Source of the DNA: Denitratisoma sp. DHT3
GTDB taxonomy: Bacteria; Pseudomonadota; Gammaproteobacteria; Burkholderiales; Rhodocyclaceae
DNA: 64,000 bases
NCBI RefSeq assembly: GCF_007833355.1
Contig: NZ_CP020914.1
Location: 172,047-236,046, forward strand
Reading direction: 5' to 3'
Under the pieces are notes generated by a model that saw nothing but the letters and a program-made list of their open reading frames with translations, searched no databases and was not told the origin of the DNA. The translations under genes were made by a program, and so were the position numbers. Each line of letters starts with the position of its first letter. Within the stretch, counting starts at the first letter, position 1. Shown here one piece after another: positions 36,574 to 45,499 of this stretch.

Positions 36574-37761
36574 ATGACGGCAGGAACGAAACCGCTTTCC
36601 GGCATCCGCGTCCTGGATTTCACCCAGTACCTGCCCGGGCCGTTGTGCACCCAGCATCTGGCGGACCTGGGCGCCGACGTCGTCAAGATCGAGAACCGCA
36701 AGGGCGGCGATCTGTCGCGGCCGACGCCGGACGGCTCCACGTCCCAGATGTTCCTCAAGGTGAACCGCAACAAGCGTTCCCTGAGCATTGACCTGCGGCA
36801 AGCGGAAGGCATCGAGATCGTCCGCCGTCTGGCCAGGGACGCCGACGTGCTGGTGGAAGGCTTCCGTCCCGGCGTGATGGACAAGCTGGGCCTGGGCTAC
36901 GCGGCGCTCTCGGCGCTGAATCCGCGCCTGGTCTATTGCGCCATCACCGGCTACGGCCAGGATGGTCCCTTCCGCGAATTCGGCGGCCACGACATCAACT
37001 ACCAGAGCCTCTCCGGCGTGCTGGAGCAAAGCGGCGCCGCGGGCGGCCCGCCGGCACCCGGCGGTTTCCAGGTCGCCGACATCGCCGGCGGTTCGCTCAC
37101 CTCCGCCATGGCGCTGCTGGCCGCTCTGGTGGATGCCCAACGCACGGGGCAGGGGCGCTTCGTCGACGTCTCCATGACTGACGCGGCCCTGGCCTGCATG
37201 GTCATGGGGCTCTCCACCATGGACTCCTTCGGCAACGGCAAGCCCTTGCCCCGGGGCGAGGACTACACCAGCGGCAAGCTGCCCTGCTACGGCGTCTATG
37301 AAACCGCCGACGGCCGCCACGTGGCTCTGGGTGCCCTGGAGCCGCAGTTCTGGCGGGCCTTCTGCGATGCGGTGCAGCGTCCCGACCTGATCGCCAAGGG
37401 CTGGGCCCTTGGGGCCGACGGCGATGCGGCCAAGGCCGAGATCGCCGCCCTGATCAAGAGCCGCAGCCTGCGGGACTGGTCGGAACTGCTGTCCACCGTC
37501 GATGGTTGCGCCACCCCCGTGCTGCGCCTGGACGAGGTGCTGGAGCACCCGCTGACCCGGGCCCGGGGCATGGTGCGGGAAGGGCTGAGTCCGGAAGGCA
37601 GGCCCTACCGCCAGTTCGCCTTTCCGGTGAGGATGAGCGGCTACCGGTTCTCGGTCGAGCGCAATCCGCCGGCCCTGGGCGAGCACAACGACGAGTTGTT
37701 GAAATCCCTCGGCTACGGCGATGACGACATCGCCGCGCTGCATTCCAAGAACGTGGCCTGA
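36574..37761 (+). CDS. CaiB/BaiF family protein, racemase-like
   Basis: A 395-residue family III protein. H139 (GGHDINYQSLSG), D169 (FQVADIAGGS) and E256 (LGALEPQFW) match the alpha-methylacyl-CoA racemase set, and D203 (VDVSMTDAA) matches the transferase Asp. An alpha-methylacyl-CoA racemase is slightly favoured over a CoA-transferase. It starts 4 bases after the flavoprotein gene and is followed by an acyl-CoA dehydrogenase. It would be the second such racemase in the window. Confidence 0.8.
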   Translation: MTAGTKPLSGIRVLDFTQYLPGPLCTQHLADLGADVVKIENRKGGDLSRPTPDGSTSQMFLKVNRNKRSLSIDLRQAEGIEIVRRLARDADVLVEGFRPGVMDKLGLGYAALSALNPRLVYCAITGYGQDGPFREFGGHDINYQSLSGVLEQSGAAGGPPAPGGFQVADIAGGSLTSAMALLAALVDAQRTGQGRFVDVSMTDAALACMVMGLSTMDSFGNGKPLPRGEDYTSGKLPCYGVYETADGRHVALGALEPQFWRAFCDAVQRPDLIAKGWALGADGDAAKAEIAALIKSRSLRDWSELLSTVDGCATPVLRLDEVLEHPLTRARGMVREGLSPEGRPYRQFAFPVRMSGYRFSVERNPPALGEHNDELLKSLGYGDDDIAALHSKNVA

Positions 37762-37785
37762 GCGGCCCATCACCCGGAGAGCACC

Positions 37786-38961
37786 ATGGCACTGCATCTG
37801 TTCGACAAATGGCGCGCCCAGTCGCCCTACTACAACGAGAGCCACGAAGCGTGGGCGATGACGGTCCGCAAGTTCGTGGAAAAGGAGGTCACCCCCTACA
37901 TCGACCAGTGGGAGGACCAGGAGGAGGTGCCCCGCGAGCTCAGCGTCAAGGCGGCCGAAGTAGGCATCATCCAGCTGGGCTTCCCCGAGGAATATGGCGG
38001 CATCAGCCAGGGCGTGGATGCCTTCCACGGCATCGTCGCCGCCAACGAACTGGCCCAGACCGGTTCCAGCGGTCTCACCGCCGCGCTGTTCATGCACGGC
38101 GTGGCCCTGGTGCCCATCATGAAATTCGGCAGCGAGGAAATGAAGCGCCGCATCGCCCCCGAGGTGCTGGCCGGGCGCAAGCTGATGGCCATCTGCCTGA
38201 CCGAGCCCTCCGGCGGTTCCGACCTGGCGGCGATCCAGACCCGGGCCGAGAAGCGCGGCGACAAGTGGGTGCTCAACGGCTCCAAGACCTTCATCAGCAA
38301 CGGCATGCGCGCCGACTACTACACCGTCTGCGCCCGCACCGGCGGGCCCGGCCCCGACGGCCTGAGCCTGTTCCTGGTGGAAAAGGGCACGCCCGGCTTC
38401 ACCCAGACCAAGCTGAAGAAGATGGGCTGGCATTGCTCCGATACCGCCACCCTCTATTTCGACGACGTCGAACTGCCCGCCGAGAACCTGCTGGGGCCGG
38501 AGAACATGGGCTTCCTCGCCACGGTGAAGAACCTCAACAACGAACGGGCCGGACTGGCCGCCGGCGCCTGCGCCTATGCCCGCTGCGCGGTGGAGGAGGC
38601 CTACGAATGGGCTTGCCAGCGCGAGACCTTCGGCAAGCCGCTGATCAAGCATCAGGTGATCCGCCACAAGTTCGCTGAAATGATGCGCCAGATTTCCGCC
38701 TCCCAGGCCCTGGCCGACCAGATGGTGTGGGCGATGATGCACGACAAGCTGGACTTCGCCACCCTGTCGCTGGCCAAGGTGCAGGCCACCCGCACCCTGG
38801 AGAACGTGGCCCGGGAATGCGCCCAGATTCTCGGCGGCGCCTGCTTCATCCGCGGCTGCAAGATCGAGCGCATCTACCGCGACGTACGCCCCCACGCCAT
38901 CGGTGGCGGCTCCGAGGAGATCATGCTCGACTTCGCCGCCCGCCACATGGGCTTCGCCTGA
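37786..38961 (+). CDS. Acyl-CoA dehydrogenase
   Basis: A 391-residue flavoprotein with CLTEPSGGSDLAAIQTRAE, GSKTFISNGM and RETFGKPLIKHQVI. At the C-terminal position of the usual catalytic Glu the sequence reads IGGGSEEIML, so the base is probably elsewhere, as in isovaleryl-type or GGGS-EIM dehydrogenases. This suggests a branched-chain acyl-CoA substrate, consistent with the racemase gene just upstream. A GGAGAGCACC sequence precedes the ATG. Confidence 0.92.
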   Translation: MALHLFDKWRAQSPYYNESHEAWAMTVRKFVEKEVTPYIDQWEDQEEVPRELSVKAAEVGIIQLGFPEEYGGISQGVDAFHGIVAANELAQTGSSGLTAALFMHGVALVPIMKFGSEEMKRRIAPEVLAGRKLMAICLTEPSGGSDLAAIQTRAEKRGDKWVLNGSKTFISNGMRADYYTVCARTGGPGPDGLSLFLVEKGTPGFTQTKLKKMGWHCSDTATLYFDDVELPAENLLGPENMGFLATVKNLNNERAGLAAGACAYARCAVEEAYEWACQRETFGKPLIKHQVIRHKFAEMMRQISASQALADQMVWAMMHDKLDFATLSLAKVQATRTLENVARECAQILGGACFIRGCKIERIYRDVRPHAIGGGSEEIMLDFAARHMGFA

Positions 38962-38992
38962 ACGCCAAGCGACGCCGTATCGAGGAGGATCC

Positions 38993-39796
38993 ATGTCCTT
39001 TGTTCTGATCGACAAGCCCTGGCCTCAGGTCACGCGCATCACCCTCAATCGTCCGGAACGGATGAACGCCATGGCCTTCGACGTCATGGCGCCGTTGCGC
39101 GAGGTGCTGGAGGAGGTGAGCTTCGACAACGAGTGCCGGGTGGTGATCCTCACCGGCGCCGGGGAAGCGTTCTGCGCCGGCGCGGACCTCCAGGACCCCG
39201 GCTACCTGCCCATCTTCAACGGCCTGACCATGCCGGGCATTTCCCGGCGCGCGCTGAAAGTGCTGGACGACGTGGTGTTGACGCTACGCGACATGCACCA
39301 GCCGGTGATCGCCGCCGTGAACGGTCCGGCCATCGGCGGCGGTTTTTGTCTTTCCATGGCCTGCGACATCCGGCTGGCCGCCGACAGCGCCTGCTTCCGC
39401 GCCGCCGGCATCAACAACGGCCTGACCGCGGCGGAGCTGGGCCTGAGCTACATCCTGCCCCGCGCCATCGGCGCCACCCGCGCTTTCGAGATCATGCTGA
39501 GCGGCCGCGACGTCGACGCCCGGGAAGCCGAGCGCATCGGACTGGTGTCTCGTACCGTGCCGGGCGCCGAGTTGATGGACCATGTCCGCCAATTGGCGGA
39601 ACGCATCCTCGGCTTCAGCCATCTGGGTGTCGAACTGACCAAGCAGATGCTCTGGGCCGGGCTCGACGCCAGCAGCCTGCACAATCACATGAACCATGAA
39701 GGCCATGCCCAGCTGTTCGTGCGCATGACCACCCGCAATTTCGAGGAAGCCATCGCCGCCCGGCGCGAGAAGCGCCCGCCCCAGTTCAAGGACTGA
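38993..39796 (+). CDS. Enoyl-CoA hydratase/isomerase family protein
   Basis: A 267-residue crotonase-fold protein. Oxyanion-hole segments AFCAGADLQD and AAVNGPAIGGGFCLSMACDI are present, with a Glu in LTAAELGLSYILPR at the second catalytic region. The ATG at 38993 follows GAGGAGGATCC; an in-frame ATG upstream lies inside the dehydrogenase gene. Third enzyme of the second module. Confidence 0.9.
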   Translation: MSFVLIDKPWPQVTRITLNRPERMNAMAFDVMAPLREVLEEVSFDNECRVVILTGAGEAFCAGADLQDPGYLPIFNGLTMPGISRRALKVLDDVVLTLRDMHQPVIAAVNGPAIGGGFCLSMACDIRLAADSACFRAAGINNGLTAAELGLSYILPRAIGATRAFEIMLSGRDVDAREAERIGLVSRTVPGAELMDHVRQLAERILGFSHLGVELTKQMLWAGLDASSLHNHMNHEGHAQLFVRMTTRNFEEAIAARREKRPPQFKD

Positions 39797-39856
39797 CGGC
39801 GGCCCGGCGTGTCCCCGTCTGGCGTGAAACAGCAAATTGAAACGACAGGTCAATTT

Positions 39857-39919
39857 TTCGAGCGTAGCGAGCCAGCATCGTCACCTTCCCCGGAGAGGGG
39901 GAAGCGGGGCGGGGGTGGA
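39857..39919. repeat. Dispersed intergenic repeat element, copy before the thiolase-like gene
   Basis: Starts TTCGAGCGTAGCGAGCCA and continues through GTCACCT, a CCCCGGAGAGGGG palindrome and a G-rich tail. It aligns end to end with the copy at 24841-24903. Confidence 0.65.
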
Positions 39920-40006
39920 CCTTGATTTTCCGTTCCGGCCGAGCATCACGCTTCTTTATCAAAACCGTCCCTGTTTGGTTCCGGCTTGGCCGGCTTAGGA
40001 GATTCC

Positions 40007-41560
40007 ATGCATTCCGTTCCCGATTCCACTCCCGTCATCGTCGGCGTCGGCCAGCACTGTCCCAAGACCTTCGATCCCGCGCTGCCCTGCGCGCCGGTCG
40101 ACCTGGCGGCCGAGGCGGCCAGGAAGGCCCTGGCCGATTCCGGCCAGGCCGAGGCGCTGCGCCAGGCGCTCGACACGGTGGTGTTCTTCAAGCTGTTCGC
40201 GGACATGGGTTTCACGTCCTCGCCGCTGGGCCGCTCCACCAAACCGCCGCGCTCGCTCGCCCGGCGCCTGGGGATCGATCCGCCCCACGCGATCTACTCC
40301 TCGGTCGGCGGCAACCTGCCCCAGGCAATGCTCAACGACTACGCCGAGGCCATCGTCAAGGGCGAGGCCAGGGCGGTGCTCCTGGCCGGCGGCGAATCGC
40401 AGCGCACCTCGGCCGAAGCCATGCGCGCCGGCATCGCGCTCGACTGGAACGAGGACCCGCCCGGGGACATGGTGGATCTGGTCCGGGGGGACGACATGGT
40501 CGCCCTGGATTTCGAATTCCCCCACGGCGTGGGGATGCCCACCTGGTCCTATCCGCTGTTCGAGAATGCGATCCGCGGCAGGAAGGGGCGCAGCGCGGCC
40601 GAGCATCAGAAGGCCCTGGGCGAACTGTGGGCGGGCCTGAACCGGATCGCCCGGGCCAATCCGCTGGCGGCGGCGCCGAGCGGCAAGAGCGCCGAGGAGA
40701 TGGCCACGCCGACGCCGGACAACCGCCTGATCAGCTTTCCCTACACCAAGGTGATGAACGCCAACGACCGCGTGGATGAGGCCGCCGCGGTGATCCTCAC
40801 TTCGGCCGGCACCGCGCGGGCGCTGGGCATCGATCCTTCCCGCTGGGTCTTCCTGCGCGGCTGCGGCGACGCCAAGGCGGGCATGCGCACCACCGACCAG
40901 ATCGACTTCCACAGTTCGCCGGCCCTGGCCCTGTGCGCCAGGAAGGCCCTGGCCCAGGCCGGGATCGGCATCGAGCAGGTGGATTTCTTCGACATCTACA
41001 GCTGCTTCCCCTCGGCCGTCGAACTGGGCTGCGACGCCCTGGGCATCGCCGAGAACGACCCCCGGCCGTTGACCGTGACCGGCGGCTTGCCCTTCTTCGG
41101 CGGCCCGGGCAACGCCTATGTGCTGCATTCCATCGCCGAGACGGTGGAGTGGCTGCGCCGGGGCCGCGGCAAGTACGGCCTGGTCACCGGCAACGGCGGC
41201 TTCATGTCCAAGCAGTCGGTGGGCATCTATTCCACCGAGCCCGGCGTCGGCGAATGGCGGCGCGAGGATCCGGCCCGCTATCAGGCCGAACTGGACGCGA
41301 TGCCCGCGCCGCGGATCGAACTCGCACCCAACGGCGCCGCCCGCATCGAGACCTACACGGTGATCTGCGAAAAGGGCGTGCCCGCCCGCGGCGTGATCAT
41401 CGGCCGGCTCCTGGCGGACGATGCCCGCTTCGTCGCCAACACCCCCCAGAACCGTCCCGAGATCCTGCAATGGCTGATGGAGGGCGAACCCTTGAACACG
41501 GAAGGCACGGTGGTCAGCGACAATGGGCACAACACTTTCGTGCCGACTCGTTTCGACTAA
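40007..41560 (+). CDS. Thiolase-like protein (type 1) / acetyl-CoA acetyltransferase family
   Basis: A 517-residue thiolase-superfamily protein with a C-terminal extension, matching the thiolase-like-protein-1 architecture. The usual nucleophilic Cys region reads YSSVGGNLPQ, so Val100 stands in for Cys. The second half retains DIYSCFPSAVE and a GNGGFMS segment. Classic Claisen thiolysis by the normal mechanism is therefore doubtful; a retro-aldol or CoA-binding role is possible. The ATG at 40007 follows TAGGAGATT. It sits in a beta-oxidation operon. Confidence 0.8.
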   Translation: MHSVPDSTPVIVGVGQHCPKTFDPALPCAPVDLAAEAARKALADSGQAEALRQALDTVVFFKLFADMGFTSSPLGRSTKPPRSLARRLGIDPPHAIYSSVGGNLPQAMLNDYAEAIVKGEARAVLLAGGESQRTSAEAMRAGIALDWNEDPPGDMVDLVRGDDMVALDFEFPHGVGMPTWSYPLFENAIRGRKGRSAAEHQKALGELWAGLNRIARANPLAAAPSGKSAEEMATPTPDNRLISFPYTKVMNANDRVDEAAAVILTSAGTARALGIDPSRWVFLRGCGDAKAGMRTTDQIDFHSSPALALCARKALAQAGIGIEQVDFFDIYSCFPSAVELGCDALGIAENDPRPLTVTGGLPFFGGPGNAYVLHSIAETVEWLRRGRGKYGLVTGNGGFMSKQSVGIYSTEPGVGEWRREDPARYQAELDAMPAPRIELAPNGAARIETYTVICEKGVPARGVIIGRLLADDARFVANTPQNRPEILQWLMEGEPLNTEGTVVSDNGHNTFVPTRFD

Positions 41561-41569
41561 GGAGATTTG

Positions 41570-42586
41570 ATGAAACTCGGACTGCAACTCGGCTACTGGG
41601 CTGCCAAGCCCCCGGTGGACGGCAACGTCGGCATCGCCCGCGCGGCGGAGGCCCTGGGCTTCGATTCGGTGTGGACCGCCGAATCCTGGGGCAACGACGT
41701 GTTCACGCCCCTGGCCTGGATCGGCGCCCACACCTCGAAGATCAAGCTGGGCACCGCCATCGCCCAGCTCTCGGCGCGGACGCCGGCGGCCTGCGCCATG
41801 GCGGCCATGACCCTGGATCATCTTTCCGGCGGACGCGTGATCCTGGGGCTGGGCGTCTCCGGCCCCCAGGTGGTGGAGGGCTGGTACGGCCAGCCGTTCG
41901 AGAAACCCCTGGCGCGCACCCGCGAATACGTGGACATCGTGCGCCAGGCGCTGCGCCGCGAGGCGCCGGTGAGGAATCCCGGCCCCCACTACCCCTTGCC
42001 CTACACGGGGCCGGGCGCGACCGGCGTGGGCAAGCCGCTGCGCCCCATCATCCACCCGCTGCGCGCCGACCTGCCCATCTACCTGGGCGCGGAGGGGCCG
42101 AAGAACGTGAGCCAGACCGCGCGCATCGCCGACGGCTGGCTGCCGGTCTATTACAGTCCGTTCCGCCAGGAGGTCTATGCCGACCAGTTGCAGGATGCGA
42201 AGCCCGGTTTCGAGATCGCGCCGCTGGTGATGGTGAACCTCGACGACGACCTGGAAAGGGCGCTGTTGCCGGCGAAGATGATGCTCGCCTTCTACATCGG
42301 CGGCATGGGCTCGCAGGAGCACAATTTTCACAAGAACCTGATGTGTCGCATGGGCTTCGAAGCGGAAGCCAACAAGATCCAGGAGTGCTTCCTCGCGGGC
42401 CGGCAGGCCGAGGCCGTGCAGTACGTGCCCACCAGCTTCGCCGACGAGATCACCCTGTCCGGGCCGAAGGCGCGCATCAAGGAGCGGCTGCAGGCCTGGC
42501 GCGAATCCCCGGTGACCACCTTGCTGATCAACGGCCCGCGCATGGACGAGGCGACCTTGCGCACCATCGCGGAACTGGTGCTCTGA
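41570..42586 (+). CDS. LLM-class flavin-dependent oxidoreductase
   Basis: A 338-residue luciferase-like TIM-barrel protein. Typical segments: ARAAEALGFDSVWTAESWG, LGTAIAQLSARTPA and RVILGLGVSG. The family uses either FMN or coenzyme F420; the pattern resembles F420-dependent members known from actinobacteria. ATG at 41570 follows AAGGAGATTTG, 9 bases after the thiolase-like gene. It could reduce or oxidise an acyl-CoA-derived ketone, but the substrate is unknown. Confidence 0.82.
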   Translation: MKLGLQLGYWAAKPPVDGNVGIARAAEALGFDSVWTAESWGNDVFTPLAWIGAHTSKIKLGTAIAQLSARTPAACAMAAMTLDHLSGGRVILGLGVSGPQVVEGWYGQPFEKPLARTREYVDIVRQALRREAPVRNPGPHYPLPYTGPGATGVGKPLRPIIHPLRADLPIYLGAEGPKNVSQTARIADGWLPVYYSPFRQEVYADQLQDAKPGFEIAPLVMVNLDDDLERALLPAKMMLAFYIGGMGSQEHNFHKNLMCRMGFEAEANKIQECFLAGRQAEAVQYVPTSFADEITLSGPKARIKERLQAWRESPVTTLLINGPRMDEATLRTIAELVL

Positions 42587-42628
42587 CGGACGGCGCAGCG
42601 AAAACAACACCACGGAGGAGGAACAGGA

Positions 42629-44239
42629 ATGACCCGGCGTACTTTCAATCTGGCCGACCTGCTTGAAATCTCGGCCGCAGTGAAACCCGACCAGGAGGCC
42701 CTGGTCTGCAACGACCAGCGGCGCACCTTCCGCCAACTGATGCAGCGGGCGACGGCGCTGGCCCGCTACCTCCACGCCCGGGGGCTGCGCCCCGGCGACC
42801 ACATCGGCATCCATGCCTACAACTCAATCGAGTTCATGGAGGCCTGTATCGCCGCTTTCATGATCCGCGCGGTGCCGGTGAATGTGAACTACCGCTACAC
42901 GGTGGACGAGACGCGCTACCTCTACGGCAACGCCGAACCCAAGGCGCTGGTCTATGAAGGCGCGCTGGAGGACATCATCGCCCCCGCCCTGGACGCGGCG
43001 CCGGCCTGCCAGGTGCTGCTGCGGCTAGGGGAGGGCAAGGGCCTGCTGCCCCAGGCCGTCGGTTTCGAGGCGGCCGTCGCCGAAGGCGGGCCGGACATCG
43101 GTGATGTCGGGCGCTCCGATGACGACACCCTGCTGCTGTACACCGGCGGCACCACCGGCATGCCCAAGGGGGTGATCTGGACCCACAAGGACGTGTTCTT
43201 CGGCGGCTTCGGCGGCGGCGGCAACTTCTGCCCCAAGGGGCCGGTAGCGGCGCCCGAGGAACTGGCCGAGCGCGTGCGGGAGAACTTCCCCGTCGTGCAC
43301 ATGGCCTGCGGCCCGCTGATGCACGGCGCCGGCTTCTGGGCGACGATGATCGGCCTGCTCTCGGGCCACAAGGTGGTGTTGAACGGCCGCCCCGACTTCA
43401 GCGCCGAATACGTGCTGGACCTGGTGCAGCGCGAGCGGGTCACCATCATCATGGTCGTCGGCGACGCCATGTGCATCCCCCTGGCCGACGCGCTGCAAAA
43501 GCACCCCGGCCGCTGGGACCTCTCCTCGATGTTCGTCGTCTCCTCGGCCGGGGCGCTGTTCTCGGACCACGTGCGCGACGCCCTGAAGGCCCATCTGCCG
43601 GCCAACGTGATCTTCGCCAACGGCATGGGCTCGTCCGAGTCCGGCCAGGTCGGCTCCGGCAGCAAGCCGGAGGGTGACGGCCTGATCCGCCTCAAGCCCG
43701 ACGCCAACAATGCCGTGGCGATCGACGGCGCGCGCTTCGCCAAGCCCGGCGAGACCGGCATCCTGGTGCGCAAGGGCTACCTGCCGCTGGGCTACTACAA
43801 GGACCCGCAAAAGACCGCCGAGACTTTCGTCCACATCGACGGCCAGCGCTGCGTGCTGATCGGCGACATCGCCCGCCAGGAAGACGACGGCGCGATCACC
43901 ATGTTCGGCCGCAACTCCCAGTGCATCAACACCGGCGGCGAGAAGGTATTCACCGAGGAAGTGGAAGAAGCAGTGCGCAGCTTCGACGGCGTCTTCGACG
44001 CCCTGGTGGTGGGCGTACCCGATGCCCGCTGGGGCCAGAAGGTCGTCGCGGTCGTCTCCCTGCGCCCCGGCCGAGCGGAGGACGCCGATGCCCTGAAGGC
44101 CCACTGCCGCCAGCGCCTGGCCGGCTACAAGGTGCCCAAGGACGTCATCTTCGTCGACGAAGTGCGACGCAACCCGGTGGGCAAGGCAGACTACCGCTGG
44201 GCCAAGACGACGGCGGAGCAGCGGCTGACGGGCACTTGA
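42629..44239 (+). CDS. Acyl-CoA synthetase (AMP-forming)
   Basis: A 536-residue ANL-family ligase with P-loop YTGGTTGMPK at residues 171-180, FGRNSQCINTGGEKVFTEEV in the hinge region and the catalytic Lys in RRNPVGKADYRW. It resembles FadD-type ligases for sterol side chains or branched acids. A GGAGGAGGAAC ribosome-binding site precedes the ATG. Last gene of the second acyl-CoA operon. Confidence 0.9.
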   Translation: MTRRTFNLADLLEISAAVKPDQEALVCNDQRRTFRQLMQRATALARYLHARGLRPGDHIGIHAYNSIEFMEACIAAFMIRAVPVNVNYRYTVDETRYLYGNAEPKALVYEGALEDIIAPALDAAPACQVLLRLGEGKGLLPQAVGFEAAVAEGGPDIGDVGRSDDDTLLLYTGGTTGMPKGVIWTHKDVFFGGFGGGGNFCPKGPVAAPEELAERVRENFPVVHMACGPLMHGAGFWATMIGLLSGHKVVLNGRPDFSAEYVLDLVQRERVTIIMVVGDAMCIPLADALQKHPGRWDLSSMFVVSSAGALFSDHVRDALKAHLPANVIFANGMGSSESGQVGSGSKPEGDGLIRLKPDANNAVAIDGARFAKPGETGILVRKGYLPLGYYKDPQKTAETFVHIDGQRCVLIGDIARQEDDGAITMFGRNSQCINTGGEKVFTEEVEEAVRSFDGVFDALVVGVPDARWGQKVVAVVSLRPGRAEDADALKAHCRQRLAGYKVPKDVIFVDEVRRNPVGKADYRWAKTTAEQRLTGT

Positions 44240-44249
44240 CGGGGTGGTA

Positions 44250-44271
44250 CCGCTTCCCATGCGGGAAGCGG
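44250..44271 (+). terminator. Hairpin after the second acyl-CoA operon
   Basis: Perfect 9-bp stem CCGCTTCCC/GGGAAGCGG with an ATGC loop, 10 bases after the ligase stop. It lacks a T-run. Confidence 0.5.
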
Positions 44272-44649
44272 GCTGCTGCGCGAGGGAAGGCTGGCATGGT
44301 CCGGTGCGTGGCTGCTCGCCATGCGGCGCGGCTAGTGCCAGCGCTCATATTCCGCTTTTTGAAACATGCTGTCGACGAACGTCAGGGGCGGTTGTCGGCC
44401 AGTAGCGGACGTAAGGCAAATTTATGCAAATCCGCCGGCCACAAAAAAGACCAGCAGGATGACAATCGGTAGCGAGACAGGCACAATCCTTACGTCATTA
44501 CACTGTGACGCCTATGATCGCTATCTATTCTCGTAAATATTGCCAAGAATCTGCCGAGAACCTGTATTGGCCTGCTCTCCAGACTGCTGCGTTATCCAGG
44601 GTATACGGCACCCAGCCAGCGTATGCGGCAATAATGCCGTCTACTCTAG
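44272..44649. other. Gene-poor flank to the left of the cassette array
   Basis: About 380 bases of lower GC than the flanking operons. Short ORFs exist on both strands but none has a convincing start or family match. An inverted repeat ACGGCA/TGCCGT lies near 44605-44640, just before the first core site. An attI-like site or decayed attC might lie here, but no clear partner box is seen. Confidence 0.45.
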
Positions 44650-44689
44650 GTTGGGCGCCATCGAATCCGCAGCAACTGGGAACATCCGT

Positions 44690-45046
44690 ATGAAGAAGAA
44701 ACCCTCGGCTAATCCTGTCTCAGAGCGCAGAGTTCCAATTCTCAGTCCGGTGGAGGAGCGGATACTCAGCCAAATTGTTCAATGGGCTGACGAGTATTCT
44801 GCCGTCAAAGCCAAGGGTGATCGGCTTGCGTATCTCGAACCTCCGACCACCGAGAAATGCAGCACGCAGTTTCGCTATAGTCACGAGGAAATGCTCGCCC
44901 TGCTCAACCGTCTCGAAAATCAAGAATTGATCATCAAGCGCCGCAGACAGTCGGCTGGGCTCGGCGGAAACGGTTACGACGGATCGTTGTATTCTGAGGT
45001 TATCCCAACGGAATGGGGGCGCGAAGTCTTGTCGCGCAATCGGTAG
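44690..45046 (+). CDS. Hypothetical protein, first integron cassette
   Basis: A 118-residue soluble protein starting MKKKPSANPVSERRVPILSP. The middle (YSHEEMLALLNRLENQELII followed by KRRRQS) looks like a helix pair of a small winged-helix or DNA-binding domain, but no family is recognised. The ATG at 44690 lies 33 bases inside the cassette boundary, a normal spacing for cassette genes; the frame is open upstream across the core site. It ends 22 bases before attC1. Confidence 0.6.
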   Translation: MKKKPSANPVSERRVPILSPVEERILSQIVQWADEYSAVKAKGDRLAYLEPPTTEKCSTQFRYSHEEMLALLNRLENQELIIKRRRQSAGLGGNGYDGSLYSEVIPTEWGREVLSRNR

Positions 45047-45068
45047 CAGTGGGTACTCAGTACCTGAC

Positions 45069-45134
45069 GCCCAACCCGGCAGTCGAGCGGACCTGCGCGA
45101 AAAGCCGCGCAGGCCACTCACTTCTACGTTGGGC
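45069..45134 (+). other. attC site 1
   Basis: A 66-bp attC: R'' GCCCAAC (45069-45075) and R' GTTGGGC (45128-45134) are exactly complementary. Between them lies a hairpin CCTGCGCG/CGCGCAGG (45092-45113). The first 45 bases are identical to those of attC3. Confidence 0.85.
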
Positions 45135-45143
45135 CTCACTATC

Positions 45144-45463
45144 ATGAGCGAATCGATCATCATCGCATTAATCGGCGTCGCAGGTGCCGTCAAGGCTCCT
45201 TTGCTACGATTGCTGTTCAGTGGCTTTCCCACTTTCTCCAAGAGCGCGCGGCGTCCAAGAAAAACAAGCCAAGAAAGGATCTTCTGCTCGAAATGCTGCG
45301 CTCTCCAAAATGCCGTTGGCGCAAGCTCGAAACGCTTATGCATGTAATCGGCGCCGACGAAGAAACAACAAAGTGACTACTGCTTGAAGTGGGAGCGCGT
45401 GCATCTGAAGACGGCCAACCCTTGTGGGGCTTGATTGAGCGCAACCCACTTCCAAAGGATTAG
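45144..45463 (+). pseudogene. Broken cassette gene (frameshift plus internal stop)
   Basis: Starting at ATG 45144 the frame reads MSESIIIALIGVAGAV and then loses coding sense. Two bases further over, a continuous frame reads FLQERAASKKNKPRKDLLLE, then MLRSPKCRWRKLETLMHVIG and GADEETTK, hits TGA at 45374-45376, and continues LLLEVGARASEDGQPLWGLI to TAG at 45461. I recall intact proteins of this pattern (TKRLLLE-type) from other integron cassettes, with CGA where TGA stands here. A frameshift near 45185-45205 and one nonsense change thus inactivate it. Confidence 0.65.
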
Positions 45464-45499
45464 AAGTGTCCCAGCAAGGCATTCCAACGGAGCAAGACA

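Noticed and set aside
36511..39015. 834-codon minus-strand ORF opposite the second acyl-CoA operon
   Set aside because: It spans three well-supported genes antisense; its length reflects codon bias at high GC, not coding.
39995..42814. 939-codon minus-strand ORF
   Set aside because: Antisense to the thiolase-like, LLM and ligase genes; no domain recognisable and composition typical of shadows.
44505..44693. Short ORF left of the cassette array; antisense reads AAYAGWVPYT, loosely like an IS110-type transposase fragment
   Set aside because: The resemblance covers about ten residues only, with no further transposase motif, terminal repeats or target duplication.
44720..45343. Long minus-strand ORF (207 codons) across the first attC site
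   Set aside because: It is antisense to the cassette gene, crosses attC1, has no ribosome-binding site and matches the usual shadow translation of attC sequence.
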